Part shown: positions 25,571 through 33,561 of the stretch, in pieces
Layout: each line of letters opens with the position of its first letter
Position numbering within the stretch: position 1 is the first letter of the stretch
From: Bacillus timonensis
GTDB lineage: Bacteria; Bacillota; Bacilli; Bacillales; Bacillaceae_L
Assembly: GCF_000285535.1 (NCBI RefSeq)
Contig: NZ_HE610987.1
Location: 18,295-59,091, forward strand
DNA: 40,797 nucleotides
Direction of reading: 5' to 3'
The notes under the pieces: generated by a model
What the model was told of the DNA's origin: nothing
What the model saw: the letters and a program-made list of their open reading frames with translations, nothing else
The model's database searches: none
Program-made: the position numbers and the translations under genes

Positions 25571-25581
25571 TGTATCTATTA

Positions 25582-25645
25582 AATTTGTTCGGCCAACAAA
25601 TTAACTTTATAGACTTATAATATATGAAACCGTTTTTATTTACAA
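25582..25645 (-). promoter_or_regulatory. Composite promoter of GPH gene 2: -35, cre, -10, XylR-type operator
   Basis: TTGTAA (25640-25645), 17-bp spacer, TATTAT (25617-25622). The spacer contains TGAAACCGTTTTTA on the plus strand (25625-25638), close to the CcpA cre consensus. From about +8 to +28 lies the dyad AATTTGTT-CGGCC-AACAAATT (25582-25602), with perfect 8-bp arms and the 5-bp centre seen in xylose operators. Repression by the ROK protein and by CcpA is inferred. Confidence 0.65.
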
Positions 25646-25651
25646 GACTTT

Positions 25652-26052
25652 TTTCTACAAATTTTTTATTTTTTTAAGACTAATGTACCACTTTTGGCGG
25701 TATTTCGTTTAATGAAAGCCTAAATAAAGGTTGATTCTATTTAAAAAATATAGCCTTTCATTTGTTAGTCAAACTAATTAACAATTGCAGTTTTTATTTA
25801 CATAAACGGAAAATTTAATCTTAAATAGTCACATACAGGGGTTTTACTCTCCATCTATCAATTCTGCCGCAAATGCAGTAAAGATAATTGGCTTTTATCA
25901 CATCTTTTCCTAGACCTCTTCCTATAATAACACTTCAATTTTTAATGGTTTCAACTGTAGATTTTCATTTTATATGGTTCATATAAAAATATCGAACCCC
26001 ACCAACATCTTATAAAAGGCATTAAATAGACAAAGATTAGATTATCTAGCGC
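25652..26052. other. Gene-free AT-rich region between GPH2 promoter and GPH3 terminator
   Basis: No ORF with a ribosome binding site was seen. A GTTTG-N5-CAAAT dyad occurs at about 25765-25785 (minus strand GTTTGACTAACAAAT), with shorter spacing than the XylR-type boxes. Otherwise nothing is recognised. Confidence 0.4.
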
Positions 26053-26088
26053 AAAAAAAAAGAGGCTGATGTTATAAACAGCCTCTTT
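26050..26088 (-). terminator. Rho-independent terminator of GPH gene 3
   Basis: Stem AAAGAGGCTG/CAGCCTCTTT with a 10-base loop, followed by a run of nine T on the minus strand, 30 bp after the stop codon. Confidence 0.9.
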
Positions 26089-26117
26089 CAAGAAAACCTT
26101 TTCAATTTTAACTATTA

Positions 26118-27593
26118 TTACATTGCGATTGTGTTATCTTTATTTTTTTTGTTTGCTTTTGCTTTAGCAATTTTTTCTTGAACGCCTTCCATTGTCTTGC
26201 TGTCTAGTTTATAGAAGTGCATTGTGACAATTGAAATTAATAAGCACACTGCTGGTATTCCGAATGCTAAGACTAATGTTGCTGTAAACAGAGGTGTTGT
26301 TAAAGCATCATTTACTGTTGGAAACGCATCCTTAAAGCCAATCGCTGCAACCACAAAACCGACAATTATTGGTGCAAGTGAAGAAACTAATTGATCAATA
26401 AATGAGAAGATTGTTCCAAACATACCTGCAACATAACGTCCAGATTTTGAAGTTTCATAATCTGAAACATCCGCAATCATCGGAACTACTAGAGTTGTAG
26501 GAGCTCCTCCAAATGACTGGGAGAGAATTCGTAATAGCATGAACATGATTGTTGCAAAACCAATTGATTCCATTGAAACAGCGGTAGTTGTATCATCTAA
26601 TAACAAGAAAAACGGAATATATGCAAGTAGTCCAAACATACCTAAATATGCAGAAGTTAAATATGCTTTTCTCAAACCAGTTTTTCTTGCTAACCATGTT
26701 ACAAAGAATGTAACTAATAATCCAGGAACTAAGATTGCTGCACTAATCGTACCACTTAATGCGTAATCTCCAAGTAAGATTCCAAATAGCATAACTGTTA
26801 CTACTGATTCTCTCATTAAAGATGTTGCTAACTTATCTGTTGAAGCTGAAAGTGTGAGTAATTGTAATTGACGATTACCTTTAATAACTTTCCAGTATTC
26901 GCGAATAGATGATGTTTCAACTGTATCTTCACCTAAACCGTAATACTCTTTTCTATCCTTCGAAGAAATACCTATTACTGCTAGTGTTGTTAAAATAGCT
27001 GATAGAATGATTACTGTGATAACAAGTTCAGTGAATAGTGGTAATGTAAAATCACCGTATTTTTTAATTAAATAGCTCGCAACATAAATTTGTCCACCTG
27101 TAAATACAATCGCATTGTAAACGCCATCAAAAATCATGTAAAGGGGGCGTTGTTTCGGATCATTTGTCAAAACTGTTTGCGCCGCCTTTGTAACAGACGT
27201 TTGAAGCGAATATCCAATCTTATGAACAACTAAAGCGAAAATAATAAAAGCAATACGTGCAGGTTCAGGCATTAAGTGAGTAATAAAGATTAAAACTACA
27301 GAAAGCGCTGTCACGATATTACCAATTACCATTAAAGGTCTAAACTTTCCAAATTTAGATTCTGTTTTATCTATTATCCATCCAATTGATGGATCTATTA
27401 ATCCATCAAAAAATCTTGCAAATCCTAGTAATGTACCTACTAACACTACAGCTAGTCCAGCAATACCAGCTGCATAGTATGATAAAAATCCGATTAAAAA
27501 CAAATACACGTTTGTGGCAGTATTATTAAATGTAAAAAATCCAATTTGCCAAATTTTCGCTCTATTGTATTGAATCTCTTGAACTGTTGACAT
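26118..27593 (-). CDS. GPH-family sugar:cation symporter 3
   Basis: 491-residue paralogue of the two downstream symporters. IQYNRAKIWQIGFFTFNNTA, RFFDGLIDPSIGWIIDKTES and KFGKFRPLMV are the family signatures; SVTKAAQTVLTNDPKQRPLY and MIADVSDYETSKSGRYVAGM repeat in all three. Short cytoplasmic Lys-rich tail. The ATG 27591-27593 follows AAGGGGGAAAACC. It has its own composite promoter and lies closest to the oxidoreductase genes. Substrate unknown. Confidence 0.9.
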   Translation of the reverse strand: MSTVQEIQYNRAKIWQIGFFTFNNTATNVYLFLIGFLSYYAAGIAGLAVVLVGTLLGFARFFDGLIDPSIGWIIDKTESKFGKFRPLMVIGNIVTALSVVLIFITHLMPEPARIAFIIFALVVHKIGYSLQTSVTKAAQTVLTNDPKQRPLYMIFDGVYNAIVFTGGQIYVASYLIKKYGDFTLPLFTELVITVIILSAILTTLAVIGISSKDRKEYYGLGEDTVETSSIREYWKVIKGNRQLQLLTLSASTDKLATSLMRESVVTVMLFGILLGDYALSGTISAAILVPGLLVTFFVTWLARKTGLRKAYLTSAYLGMFGLLAYIPFFLLLDDTTTAVSMESIGFATIMFMLLRILSQSFGGAPTTLVVPMIADVSDYETSKSGRYVAGMFGTIFSFIDQLVSSLAPIIVGFVVAAIGFKDAFPTVNDALTTPLFTATLVLAFGIPAVCLLISIVTMHFYKLDSKTMEGVQEKIAKAKANKKNKDNTIAM

Positions 27594-27786
27594 ATAGGTT
27601 TTCCCCCTTAAAAACAGATTATAAAACTAGAATAATTGCTACTAAACTTCCATCCCCACTAATTGTACTCTCTCTTTATTGATCTTAGGCTTGTACGATT
27701 GTTTTCATATTTGTCTAACACACAAACAAAATATTCTAAATATTTATTCATATATTAAACATTCTGTGCATCATCCTCCTAAAAGC

Positions 27787-27803
27787 GATGAAACGCTTTC
27801 AAT
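27787..27803 (-). promoter_or_regulatory. Candidate cre site in the GPH3 leader
   Basis: The minus strand reads TTGAAAGCGTTTCAT, one mismatch from the CcpA consensus TGWAARCGYTWNCW. It lies about 90 bp after the predicted transcription start. Confidence 0.5.
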
Positions 27804-27854
27804 ATTCTTACATAAGGATTAACAAAATATAATTCTAAAAAAATAGTTTTCAAA

Positions 27855-27918
27855 ATCGTTTGTTTTGCAATCAAACTATCTATACCTATATATTAATTGG
27901 AAGCGCTTTAAAACGCAA
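27855..27918 (-). promoter_or_regulatory. Composite promoter of GPH gene 3: -35, cre, -10, XylR-type operator
   Basis: TTGCGT (27913-27918), 17-bp spacer, TAATAT (27890-27895). The spacer holds the cre-like palindrome core AAGCGCTT (27897-27912). The operator-like dyad GTTTGTT-TTGCA-ATCAAAC lies at 27855-27879, about +4 to +28. The same order of parts is found for GPH2 and uxaC. Confidence 0.65.
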
Positions 27919-27990
27919 TACTTTTTTAAAATTTTATTAATTGTTTGTCTATATTTTTCAGTATTTGTCGAACTCTGTAGGTTCCCGTCC

Positions 27991-28025
27991 AAAAAAACTG
28001 GTCAAACTCTTACGTTGACCAGTTT
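27991..28025 (-). terminator. Rho-independent terminator of the oxidoreductase operon
   Basis: Stem AAACTGGTCAA/TTGACCAGTTT with a nine-base loop, followed by TTTT, nine bases after the stop codon of the last oxidoreductase gene. Confidence 0.9.
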
Positions 28026-28033
28026 TTCGCTCA

Positions 28034-29107
28034 TTATTTACTTACAACAATTGCTTGTTCCTGTGCTTTTAAGCATAATTCAGCTGCTTTAAATGCATGT
28101 TCTTGTGTCATAGCATTTTCTGTACGATTTACACAATCTAAGATCAGTTGGCCGAAGAAAGGAAATCCAACCTCTCCTCGTAACTCATAATGTTTTTCAC
28201 CTTCTTTATTCACTAAGAATAAGTGATCTCCTGATTCGTTTTTAGCAACATCAATATACTTTCTCAATTCGATTGTACCTTCAGTTCCTGTAATGAAAGT
28301 ACGTCCATCACCCCATGTGCCTAAACCATCAGGTGTAAACCAGTCCACTTTAAAAATAAATGTTGCACCATTATCTCCAACTAATGTTGCGTCACCATAG
28401 TCCTCTAATTCAGGATACTCTGGGTTATTATAGTTCCCTACTTTACTATGAAGAACTTTTGCATCTTTATTATCTGTGTAATATAAGAACTGTTCGATTT
28501 GGTGACTTCCGATATCGCAAAGGATGCCTCCATATTGTTCTTTGTTAAAGAACCAGTCCGGGCGACTATCAGCATTCAAGCGATGTGGGCCAAAACCTGT
28601 TACTTGAATAACCCTGCCAATTGCTCCTTGCTTTATTAAATCTCCAGCAAAAACGGCAGCTTCAACATGAAGTCTTTCACTGAAATAAACCATATATTTT
28701 CTACCTGTGCGTTCCACAACCTTTTTTGTTTCCTCTAATTGTGCCAAGGTTGTAAACGGAGTTTTATCGGTAAAGTAATCTTTACCTGCCTCCATTACTT
28801 TAATCCCTAATTCACTACGCTTATTTGGGATTGCAGCAGCTGCAACTAATTTAACTTCCTCATCCTCTAATACTTGCTCTAATGACTCTGCTACTTGTAC
28901 ACCTGGAAAAGCTTCAATGAAGTTTGCAACTTTTTCAGGGTCTGGATCATATACCCATTTTAGTGTGGCCCCAGCCTCTACTAATCCGTTACACATACCA
29001 TTGATATGCCCATGATCAAGTGCAACAGCCGCAATACTGAATTCTCCCTCTTTTACGACAGGATTTGGTTTCCCTTTTGGTGCATAATTCATTCCATCTT
29101 TACTCAT
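28034..29107 (-). CDS. Gfo/Idh/MocA family oxidoreductase with atypical nucleotide-binding motif (Gfo1)
   Basis: 357-residue cytoplasmic protein of the Gfo/Idh/MocA family. The first strand and turn read FSIAAVALDHGHINGMCNGL instead of the usual GLGxxGxxH, and the catalytic EKP motif is replaced by TDKTPF, keeping only the Lys. GPHRLNADSRPDWFFNKEQY, YGGILCDIGSHQIEQFLYYT and DWFTPDGLGTWGDGR define the C-terminal sheet domain with the His-containing GSHQ active-site block. This looks like a conserved subfamily with altered cofactor binding rather than a damaged gene. It is last in the AraC-Gfo3-Gfo2-TIM-Gfo1 unit, behind a 159-bp gap with a hairpin. Substrate unknown, probably a sugar or sugar acid. 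Confidence 0.88.
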   Translation of the reverse strand: MSKDGMNYAPKGKPNPVVKEGEFSIAAVALDHGHINGMCNGLVEAGATLKWVYDPDPEKVANFIEAFPGVQVAESLEQVLEDEEVKLVAAAAIPNKRSELGIKVMEAGKDYFTDKTPFTTLAQLEETKKVVERTGRKYMVYFSERLHVEAAVFAGDLIKQGAIGRVIQVTGFGPHRLNADSRPDWFFNKEQYGGILCDIGSHQIEQFLYYTDNKDAKVLHSKVGNYNNPEYPELEDYGDATLVGDNGATFIFKVDWFTPDGLGTWGDGRTFITGTEGTIELRKYIDVAKNESGDHLFLVNKEGEKHYELRGEVGFPFFGQLILDCVNRTENAMTQEHAFKAAELCLKAQEQAIVVSK

Positions 29108-29140
29108 TTTGTTAAATCACTCCTGTTAGTTAAAATAGCA

Positions 29141-29191
29141 AAAAATGCAAGCACCAAAAATTAAGATTTTTCATCCTCACCAGGTGCTTGC
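29141..29191 (-). terminator. Hairpin, possible partial terminator, between the TIM-barrel gene and Gfo1
   Basis: Perfect 9-bp arms GCAAGCACC (29147-29155) and GGTGCTTGC (29183-29191) with a 27-base loop, then ATTTTTTGC on the minus strand. The long loop weakens the terminator call; it could also be an mRNA processing stem. A third GCGCTTGC occurs nearby at 29251-29258. Confidence 0.4.
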
Positions 29192-29266
29192 CTATTTGAT
29201 TTTTCATTGTTACATCCAGTTTCAGTGCCTATCCTTGACAAGTACAAGGCGCTTGCACATTAGTTT

Positions 29267-30127
29267 TTAAAACAAGTCAGCATAACCAATTTTTCTTAAA
29301 TGTTGTGCAGATACTTCTATACATTCAAATGGATCACGTCCATATGTGTCATCTTGCTCAATTAAGAAATATTGTACTCCACTTTCCTTACCAGCTTCAA
29401 TCATAGCCGCAATATCCATGTTTCCTTCACCAAGCTCCGCAAATTCGATTAGGTTTGTGAACTTGTTAAAGAATCCAGCCATATCTTTGAAATCTTCTTC
29501 ATTAAATTGAAGAGAACCAATACGGTAGTCTTTTAAGTGTAGTAATGAAATGCGATCTTTATACTGCTCAATGATTTTAACAGGATTTTCACCAGCACGT
29601 TGAATCCAGTGTACATCCAATTCAAATCCTAATTTTGTTGTGTTTTGTTTGATAAGGTCTAATAAATATACTCCATCATATTTTTCGAATTCAACATGGT
29701 GAGTATGATAGTATAACTCAATTCCATATTCCGCTAAACGATGTGCCATTTCTTCTGCTCTTTCGATAAAGCCCATGATTTTTTCTTTGTCACCCATAAC
29801 AGTAAAAGGAAGCATACCAATACGAACAAAATTACAATCTAACGTTTTGCAGTCATTTACGATTTTCTCAAAATGTGTAGATAAAGCTTCACCTGGTGCG
29901 TTTTCATACATCGGCTCTAATGCTCCAGATAAAGCAGCAATTTTTATATTAAAATCTTCACTTGCTCTTTTTAATTCTGCAACATTTTCTTCAGTCATTG
30001 GAATTTGTGAAACCTCAACTGCACCTATTCCAAGTTCATGAAGTTTTTTCATTGTTTCATAAACACCAATTTCTTCTACTTTCTTTTTAAGCATCATCAT
30101 TTGAACGCCAATTTTACCTTTTGTCAT
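29267..30127 (-). CDS. Sugar phosphate isomerase/epimerase-like TIM-barrel protein
   Basis: 286-residue cytoplasmic protein of the AP-endonuclease-2-like TIM barrel group (xylose isomerase-like; IolE, tagatose epimerase and 3-keto-glycoside lyases belong here). GIGAVEVSQIPMTEENV, NFVRIGMLPF, ELYYHTHHVEFEKYDG, LGFELDVHWIQRAGENP, SLLHLKDYRIG and FAELGEGNMDI carry the metal-binding Glu, Asp and His residues at strand ends. Its ATG overlaps the Gfo2 stop by four bases (ATGA), so the two are translationally coupled and probably act on the same substrate. Confidence 0.88.
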   Translation of the reverse strand: MTKGKIGVQMMMLKKKVEEIGVYETMKKLHELGIGAVEVSQIPMTEENVAELKRASEDFNIKIAALSGALEPMYENAPGEALSTHFEKIVNDCKTLDCNFVRIGMLPFTVMGDKEKIMGFIERAEEMAHRLAEYGIELYYHTHHVEFEKYDGVYLLDLIKQNTTKLGFELDVHWIQRAGENPVKIIEQYKDRISLLHLKDYRIGSLQFNEEDFKDMAGFFNKFTNLIEFAELGEGNMDIAAMIEAGKESGVQYFLIEQDDTYGRDPFECIEVSAQHLRKIGYADLF

Positions 30128-31134
30128 TTGTATACCTCCATTTTAATAGGAATTTTCACTTCAGAAGATCTTCTGATTGCACTAATCATTTCCATTGATT
30201 TTTGAGCTTCTTGGACATGTATATAATCTTCTGTATTGTTAATAATTGCATCATAAAATTGATTGATTAAAGTATCATGGCTGGCACCATAGTAAAACTT
30301 GCTTCCTGGAAGCTTTGAATCCTCAACCAATTTCTTTTTAACGCCTTCGCTGTCTGTAATAGAAAGAACACTGTCTTTAATCGTTAATTTACCTTTTTCA
30401 AGGATAACCTGAAATTCAACAGACGAATTTGTTGCATAAGTCGTAGTTGCAAAGAATAGGCCAGTTGCACCATTTTTAAATCTAATGTTAGCAACAGCAG
30501 TATCTTCTACTTCATAGCCATAATCTACTAATTGATCGATAGATCCTCGAATTGTATCAATTTCGCCACCGATGATTTGCATTAAATCTAAGGTATGGAT
30601 GGATTGATTGATCATTACACCTCCACCAGCAAGTTTCATTTTGCCGCGCCAAGGTTTTACATCATAATAGGATTTTGGACGGAACCATGTCACAAGACCT
30701 TTGATACCTGTAACATTACCTAATTCTCCGCTCTCCACGATTTCTTTAAGCTTGATAAATGACTCGTTAAGACGATTTTGCAAACTCACACAGACTTTTA
30801 CGTCTGGATGTTGTTCTGCCAAATCAACTACGAACATTCCTTCTTCCGCACTTCTTGCTAATGGCTTTTCTAAAAAGACATTGACACCCTTTTCCACGAC
30901 TGCCTTTGTTGCGGAGTAGTGAACATAGTGTGGCAAACAAATATGAACACAGTCTAAGTCTTCATTATTCAGCATTTCGTCAATATCTGCATAAAAATTC
31001 ACATTTTTTACAGAATTGCGAAGTTCTTCATTTACATCACAAACTGCCACTAGTTCTGCCTTAGAACTATTTTGAATAGCAGGAATATGAATTTTTGAAA
31101 TATCGCCTAAACCGACTACTGCTACTTTAAGCAT
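30124..31134 (-). CDS. Gfo/Idh/MocA family oxidoreductase (Gfo2)
   Basis: 336-residue NAD(P)-dependent dehydrogenase. Rossmann motif VVGLGDISKIHIPAI at residues 5-19, catalytic Lys in NVFLEKPLARS, and the C-terminal domain with WFRPKSYYDVKPWRGK, GGGVMINQSIHTLDLMQIIG and GYEVEDTAVANI. The His-Asp pair in IHTLDL fits the proton-transfer position. The ATG follows AGGAGGAAGGATATT. It is coupled to the downstream TIM-barrel gene by ATGA overlap. Gfo2, Gfo3 and Gfo1 are clearly different from each other, so they are likely to catalyse different steps. Confidence 0.92.
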   Translation of the reverse strand: MLKVAVVGLGDISKIHIPAIQNSSKAELVAVCDVNEELRNSVKNVNFYADIDEMLNNEDLDCVHICLPHYVHYSATKAVVEKGVNVFLEKPLARSAEEGMFVVDLAEQHPDVKVCVSLQNRLNESFIKLKEIVESGELGNVTGIKGLVTWFRPKSYYDVKPWRGKMKLAGGGVMINQSIHTLDLMQIIGGEIDTIRGSIDQLVDYGYEVEDTAVANIRFKNGATGLFFATTTYATNSSVEFQVILEKGKLTIKDSVLSITDSEGVKKKLVEDSKLPGSKFYYGASHDTLINQFYDAIINNTEDYIHVQEAQKSMEMISAIRRSSEVKIPIKMEVYK

Positions 31135-31176
31135 AATATCCTTCCTCCTAATAGAGTGGAGATAAAAAATAGTTAG

Positions 31177-31202
31177 GAGAAACCGACAATTGCCGATTCC
31201 TC
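31177..31202 (-). other. Intercistronic hairpin between Gfo3 and Gfo2
   Basis: The minus-strand RNA GAGGAAUCGG...UCGGUUUCUC folds as about 11 pairs including G-U pairs around CAAUUG. There is no T run, so it is not a terminator. It lies 15 bases after the Gfo3 stop and may mark mRNA processing. Confidence 0.4.
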
Positions 31203-31216
31203 ATTGCATTATTTTA

Positions 31217-32377
31217 TTATTTTTTAATAGGATTCTTTTTTTCTTCTTCAATGCGTTTATTTAACTCTGCTAAATAAACCTCTTCATCAACTGGAATTTC
31301 TACTTCTTTTCCTAGGAAGCTAGATAAGTGAATAGCATTCGCTAATGCTACACCATTAATACCATCGCTACCTGGAGCAATTAGTGGAGTTCCATCTAGA
31401 ATATTAGCAGCAAAGTTTTCTAATACAGATGAGTGCTGAGCGCCCCATACACTTTCAAATTCAATAACTTCTTCTGTAAAGATATTGTCATCAGATTGAC
31501 CCATGAAAATTTTCATAACATCTTGCATGCTCATGGTGTTACTCATTTCATTTTCTGGTTTAGTTAGACGTTTAATCGTTACTTTCTTACTGTCATCAAC
31601 GACAATTTTTCCTTTGTCCCCTAAAATTTCGAAGCGATCTGTTCCAACAACATCATGTGTACATGTTACAAATACACCTGTTGCACCATTACCATAGTCT
31701 AGTAATGCAGTTACTTCATCTTCAACAGCAATATTTCTTTGGTATCCGTATTTTACATTTGAGTAAACTTTCTTAGGCATACCGCAAATCCATTGAAGTA
31801 GGTCTAATTGGTGAGGAGCTTGGTTTACTAGTACACCGCCGCCTTCACCTTCCCAAGTTGCTCTCCATGCACTTTGGTCGTAATATCCTTGTGGTCTCCA
31901 CCAAGTTGTAATGATCCAATTGGTACGACGAATCTCACCAATTTCGCCATTATCAATAATTTCTTTTACTTTTTTGTAAAGTTCATTTGTTCTTTGGTTG
32001 AACATAATAGCAAATGTTAATTCTGGCTTAGAAGCAGCAAATTCGTTCATTTCTTTTACTTGTTTTGTATAAACACCTGCAGGTTTTTCAGCTAGCACAT
32101 GAATATCTCTTTTCAATGCTTCAATTGCCATTACAGGGTGTAAGTAATGTGGAACAGTTGTAACAACTGCGTCTACATCTCCGCTTTCTATCATTTCAAT
32201 ATAATCTTCATAAAAAGGTACATTTGGATACTTTTCTTCTGCTACCGCTTTTTTCGCTGGGTCAATATCACAAATCGCGCCAATTTCCATATTAGGAACT
32301 CTACCTTCTGCGATAAAACCAGCGTAAGCTCCTCCTTGTGCACCTAAACCAATGATACCTAATCTTACTTTTTTCAT
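31217..32377 (-). CDS. Gfo/Idh/MocA family oxidoreductase (Gfo3)
   Basis: 386-residue NAD(P)-dependent dehydrogenase. Rossmann motif GIIGLGAQGGAYAGFI, catalytic Lys in HVLAEKPAGVYT, then TTWWRPQGYYDQSAWRATWE, GGGVLVNQAPHQLDLLQWIC with the active-site His and Asp, and a Lys/Glu-rich C-terminus. It is longer than Gfo2 by an insertion around residues 260-300. It follows the AraC gene by 15 bp and is the first enzyme gene of the operon. Substrate unknown; most relatives oxidise cyclitols, glycosides or sugar acids. Confidence 0.92.
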   Translation of the reverse strand: MKKVRLGIIGLGAQGGAYAGFIAEGRVPNMEIGAICDIDPAKKAVAEEKYPNVPFYEDYIEMIESGDVDAVVTTVPHYLHPVMAIEALKRDIHVLAEKPAGVYTKQVKEMNEFAASKPELTFAIMFNQRTNELYKKVKEIIDNGEIGEIRRTNWIITTWWRPQGYYDQSAWRATWEGEGGGVLVNQAPHQLDLLQWICGMPKKVYSNVKYGYQRNIAVEDEVTALLDYGNGATGVFVTCTHDVVGTDRFEILGDKGKIVVDDSKKVTIKRLTKPENEMSNTMSMQDVMKIFMGQSDDNIFTEEVIEFESVWGAQHSSVLENFAANILDGTPLIAPGSDGINGVALANAIHLSSFLGKEVEIPVDEEVYLAELNKRIEEEKKNPIKK

Positions 32378-32392
32378 TTTTATACTTCCCTT

Positions 32393-33259
32393 CTATTTTT
32401 CAGTTTCTGTTACATGTTTCTTACGATAATCCTTTGGATTTTCACCAACTTTTTGCTTGAAATAACGGCTAAAATGCGAGGCGCTTTCAAAACCGCAATC
32501 AAAAGCAACATCCTTTAAAGGTTTATCAGGCTCCATTACAAGCTTTATTTTTGCTTGTGTTAATCTAGTAGCCATCAAATACTCCATAACTGTAAAACCT
32601 GTCATTTCTTTAAATAAATGTGAGAGGTACGACTTACTTAAATTAAGTGATTGTGCAATTGAATCAACTGTGAGCTTGTCCATATAATTTTCCTGAATAA
32701 AGGTAACGATATTTTCAACATAATCGGTTTTTTCATCCTTTTTATCCGGCTTCCTATACGAATTTGCTCGTCCCATCTTATTAACAAGAAGTAAAATCTG
32801 AATAAGAAGGATCTTCATTTCCGTTTCAGCCATAAATGACTCATTGTCATCTGACGTTCGGAATAATTCGTCTAATCGACAAATTAATTTTTCCAATTGC
32901 TTCGATTGCTGATTTTCATTCGTTCTAATAAAACAATGGTGTAATTTCCGGAATACATCAAGCAAATATAACGCTTTTAATTCCTTCAAAACGCTTTCAA
33001 TCCATTGTGGAGAAAAATGAACCACACTTCGAATATATTCCTTATCCAAGGAAACAATTGGTTTGTGAAGTGATTTTCCATCCATCAGAAGAATGTCACC
33101 AGGCTCCAAATCATAAATCTGATTTTTGATTAAGTAACGACAGGAACCACTATGAAAAAAATAAATTTCATATTCTTGATGAGAATGGTAGTCTACCATT
33201 ATTTCTTGTGTACCGGTCATACGATACAACGGTAATATTGGATATTTCAATCCCACCAT
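32393..33259 (-). CDS. AraC family transcriptional regulator
   Basis: 288-residue activator. N-terminal cupin-type sensor domain (residues about 10-100) with HSHQEYEIYFFHSGSCRY and LEPGDILLMDGKSLHKP; C-terminal two-HTH domain with VDSIAQSLNLSKSYLSHLFK and KDVAFDCGFESASHFSRYFK, ending KQKVGENPKDYRKKH. It is the first gene of the oxidoreductase operon, which it probably activates in response to a sugar bound in the cupin. A perfect dyad TCACA-N5-TGTGA (33290-33304) sits just upstream of a TATGAT-type -10 (33284-33289). Confidence 0.92.
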   Translation of the reverse strand: MVGLKYPILPLYRMTGTQEIMVDYHSHQEYEIYFFHSGSCRYLIKNQIYDLEPGDILLMDGKSLHKPIVSLDKEYIRSVVHFSPQWIESVLKELKALYLLDVFRKLHHCFIRTNENQQSKQLEKLICRLDELFRTSDDNESFMAETEMKILLIQILLLVNKMGRANSYRKPDKKDEKTDYVENIVTFIQENYMDKLTVDSIAQSLNLSKSYLSHLFKEMTGFTVMEYLMATRLTQAKIKLVMEPDKPLKDVAFDCGFESASHFSRYFKQKVGENPKDYRKKHVTETEK

Positions 33260-33283
33260 CCTTTCCTTCTTGATGACATCACT

Positions 33284-33304
33284 ATCATATCACAAAAAAT
33301 GTGA
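33284..33304 (-). promoter_or_regulatory. Candidate -10 and dyad upstream of the AraC gene
   Basis: Minus-strand TATGAT (33284-33289) directly preceded by the inverted repeat TCACA-TTTTT-TGTGA (33290-33304). No good -35 is visible, as expected for an activator-dependent promoter. Confidence 0.4.
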
Positions 33305-33444
33305 AATTATTTGACTGTAACGCTTGTTTTTTTATAAAAAATTGACTGAGAGAACTTTTTCTATAAGATTTTAAGAAAATTTTACTTATGTGTGTATTCC
33401 ATTAAAAGTGAAAAAAAGTTTTTCGTGGCTAAATTTCACAAATC

Positions 33445-33453
33445 TGTTATAAT
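33445..33453 (+). promoter_or_regulatory. Extended -10 promoter of the ROK gene
   Basis: TGTTATAAT is a perfect extended -10; the -35 is weak. It is 109 bp upstream of the ROK ATG. The leader after it includes ATTAAACTAATTAA, reminiscent of half an operator. Confidence 0.5.
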
Positions 33454-33561
33454 TAGATTATCTATTAAACTAATTAAGTCAATTTATGTAAGCCTTTACA
33501 AAACGATGAATACTCATCAAATTACTCTATAAACTTTTAATTGACAAAAGGGGTTAGTCAA

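Noticed and set aside
25765-25785. Further XylR-type operator
   Set aside because: The arms GTTTG and CAAAT are only five bases apart, against nine in the other boxes, and no promoter is placed next to it.
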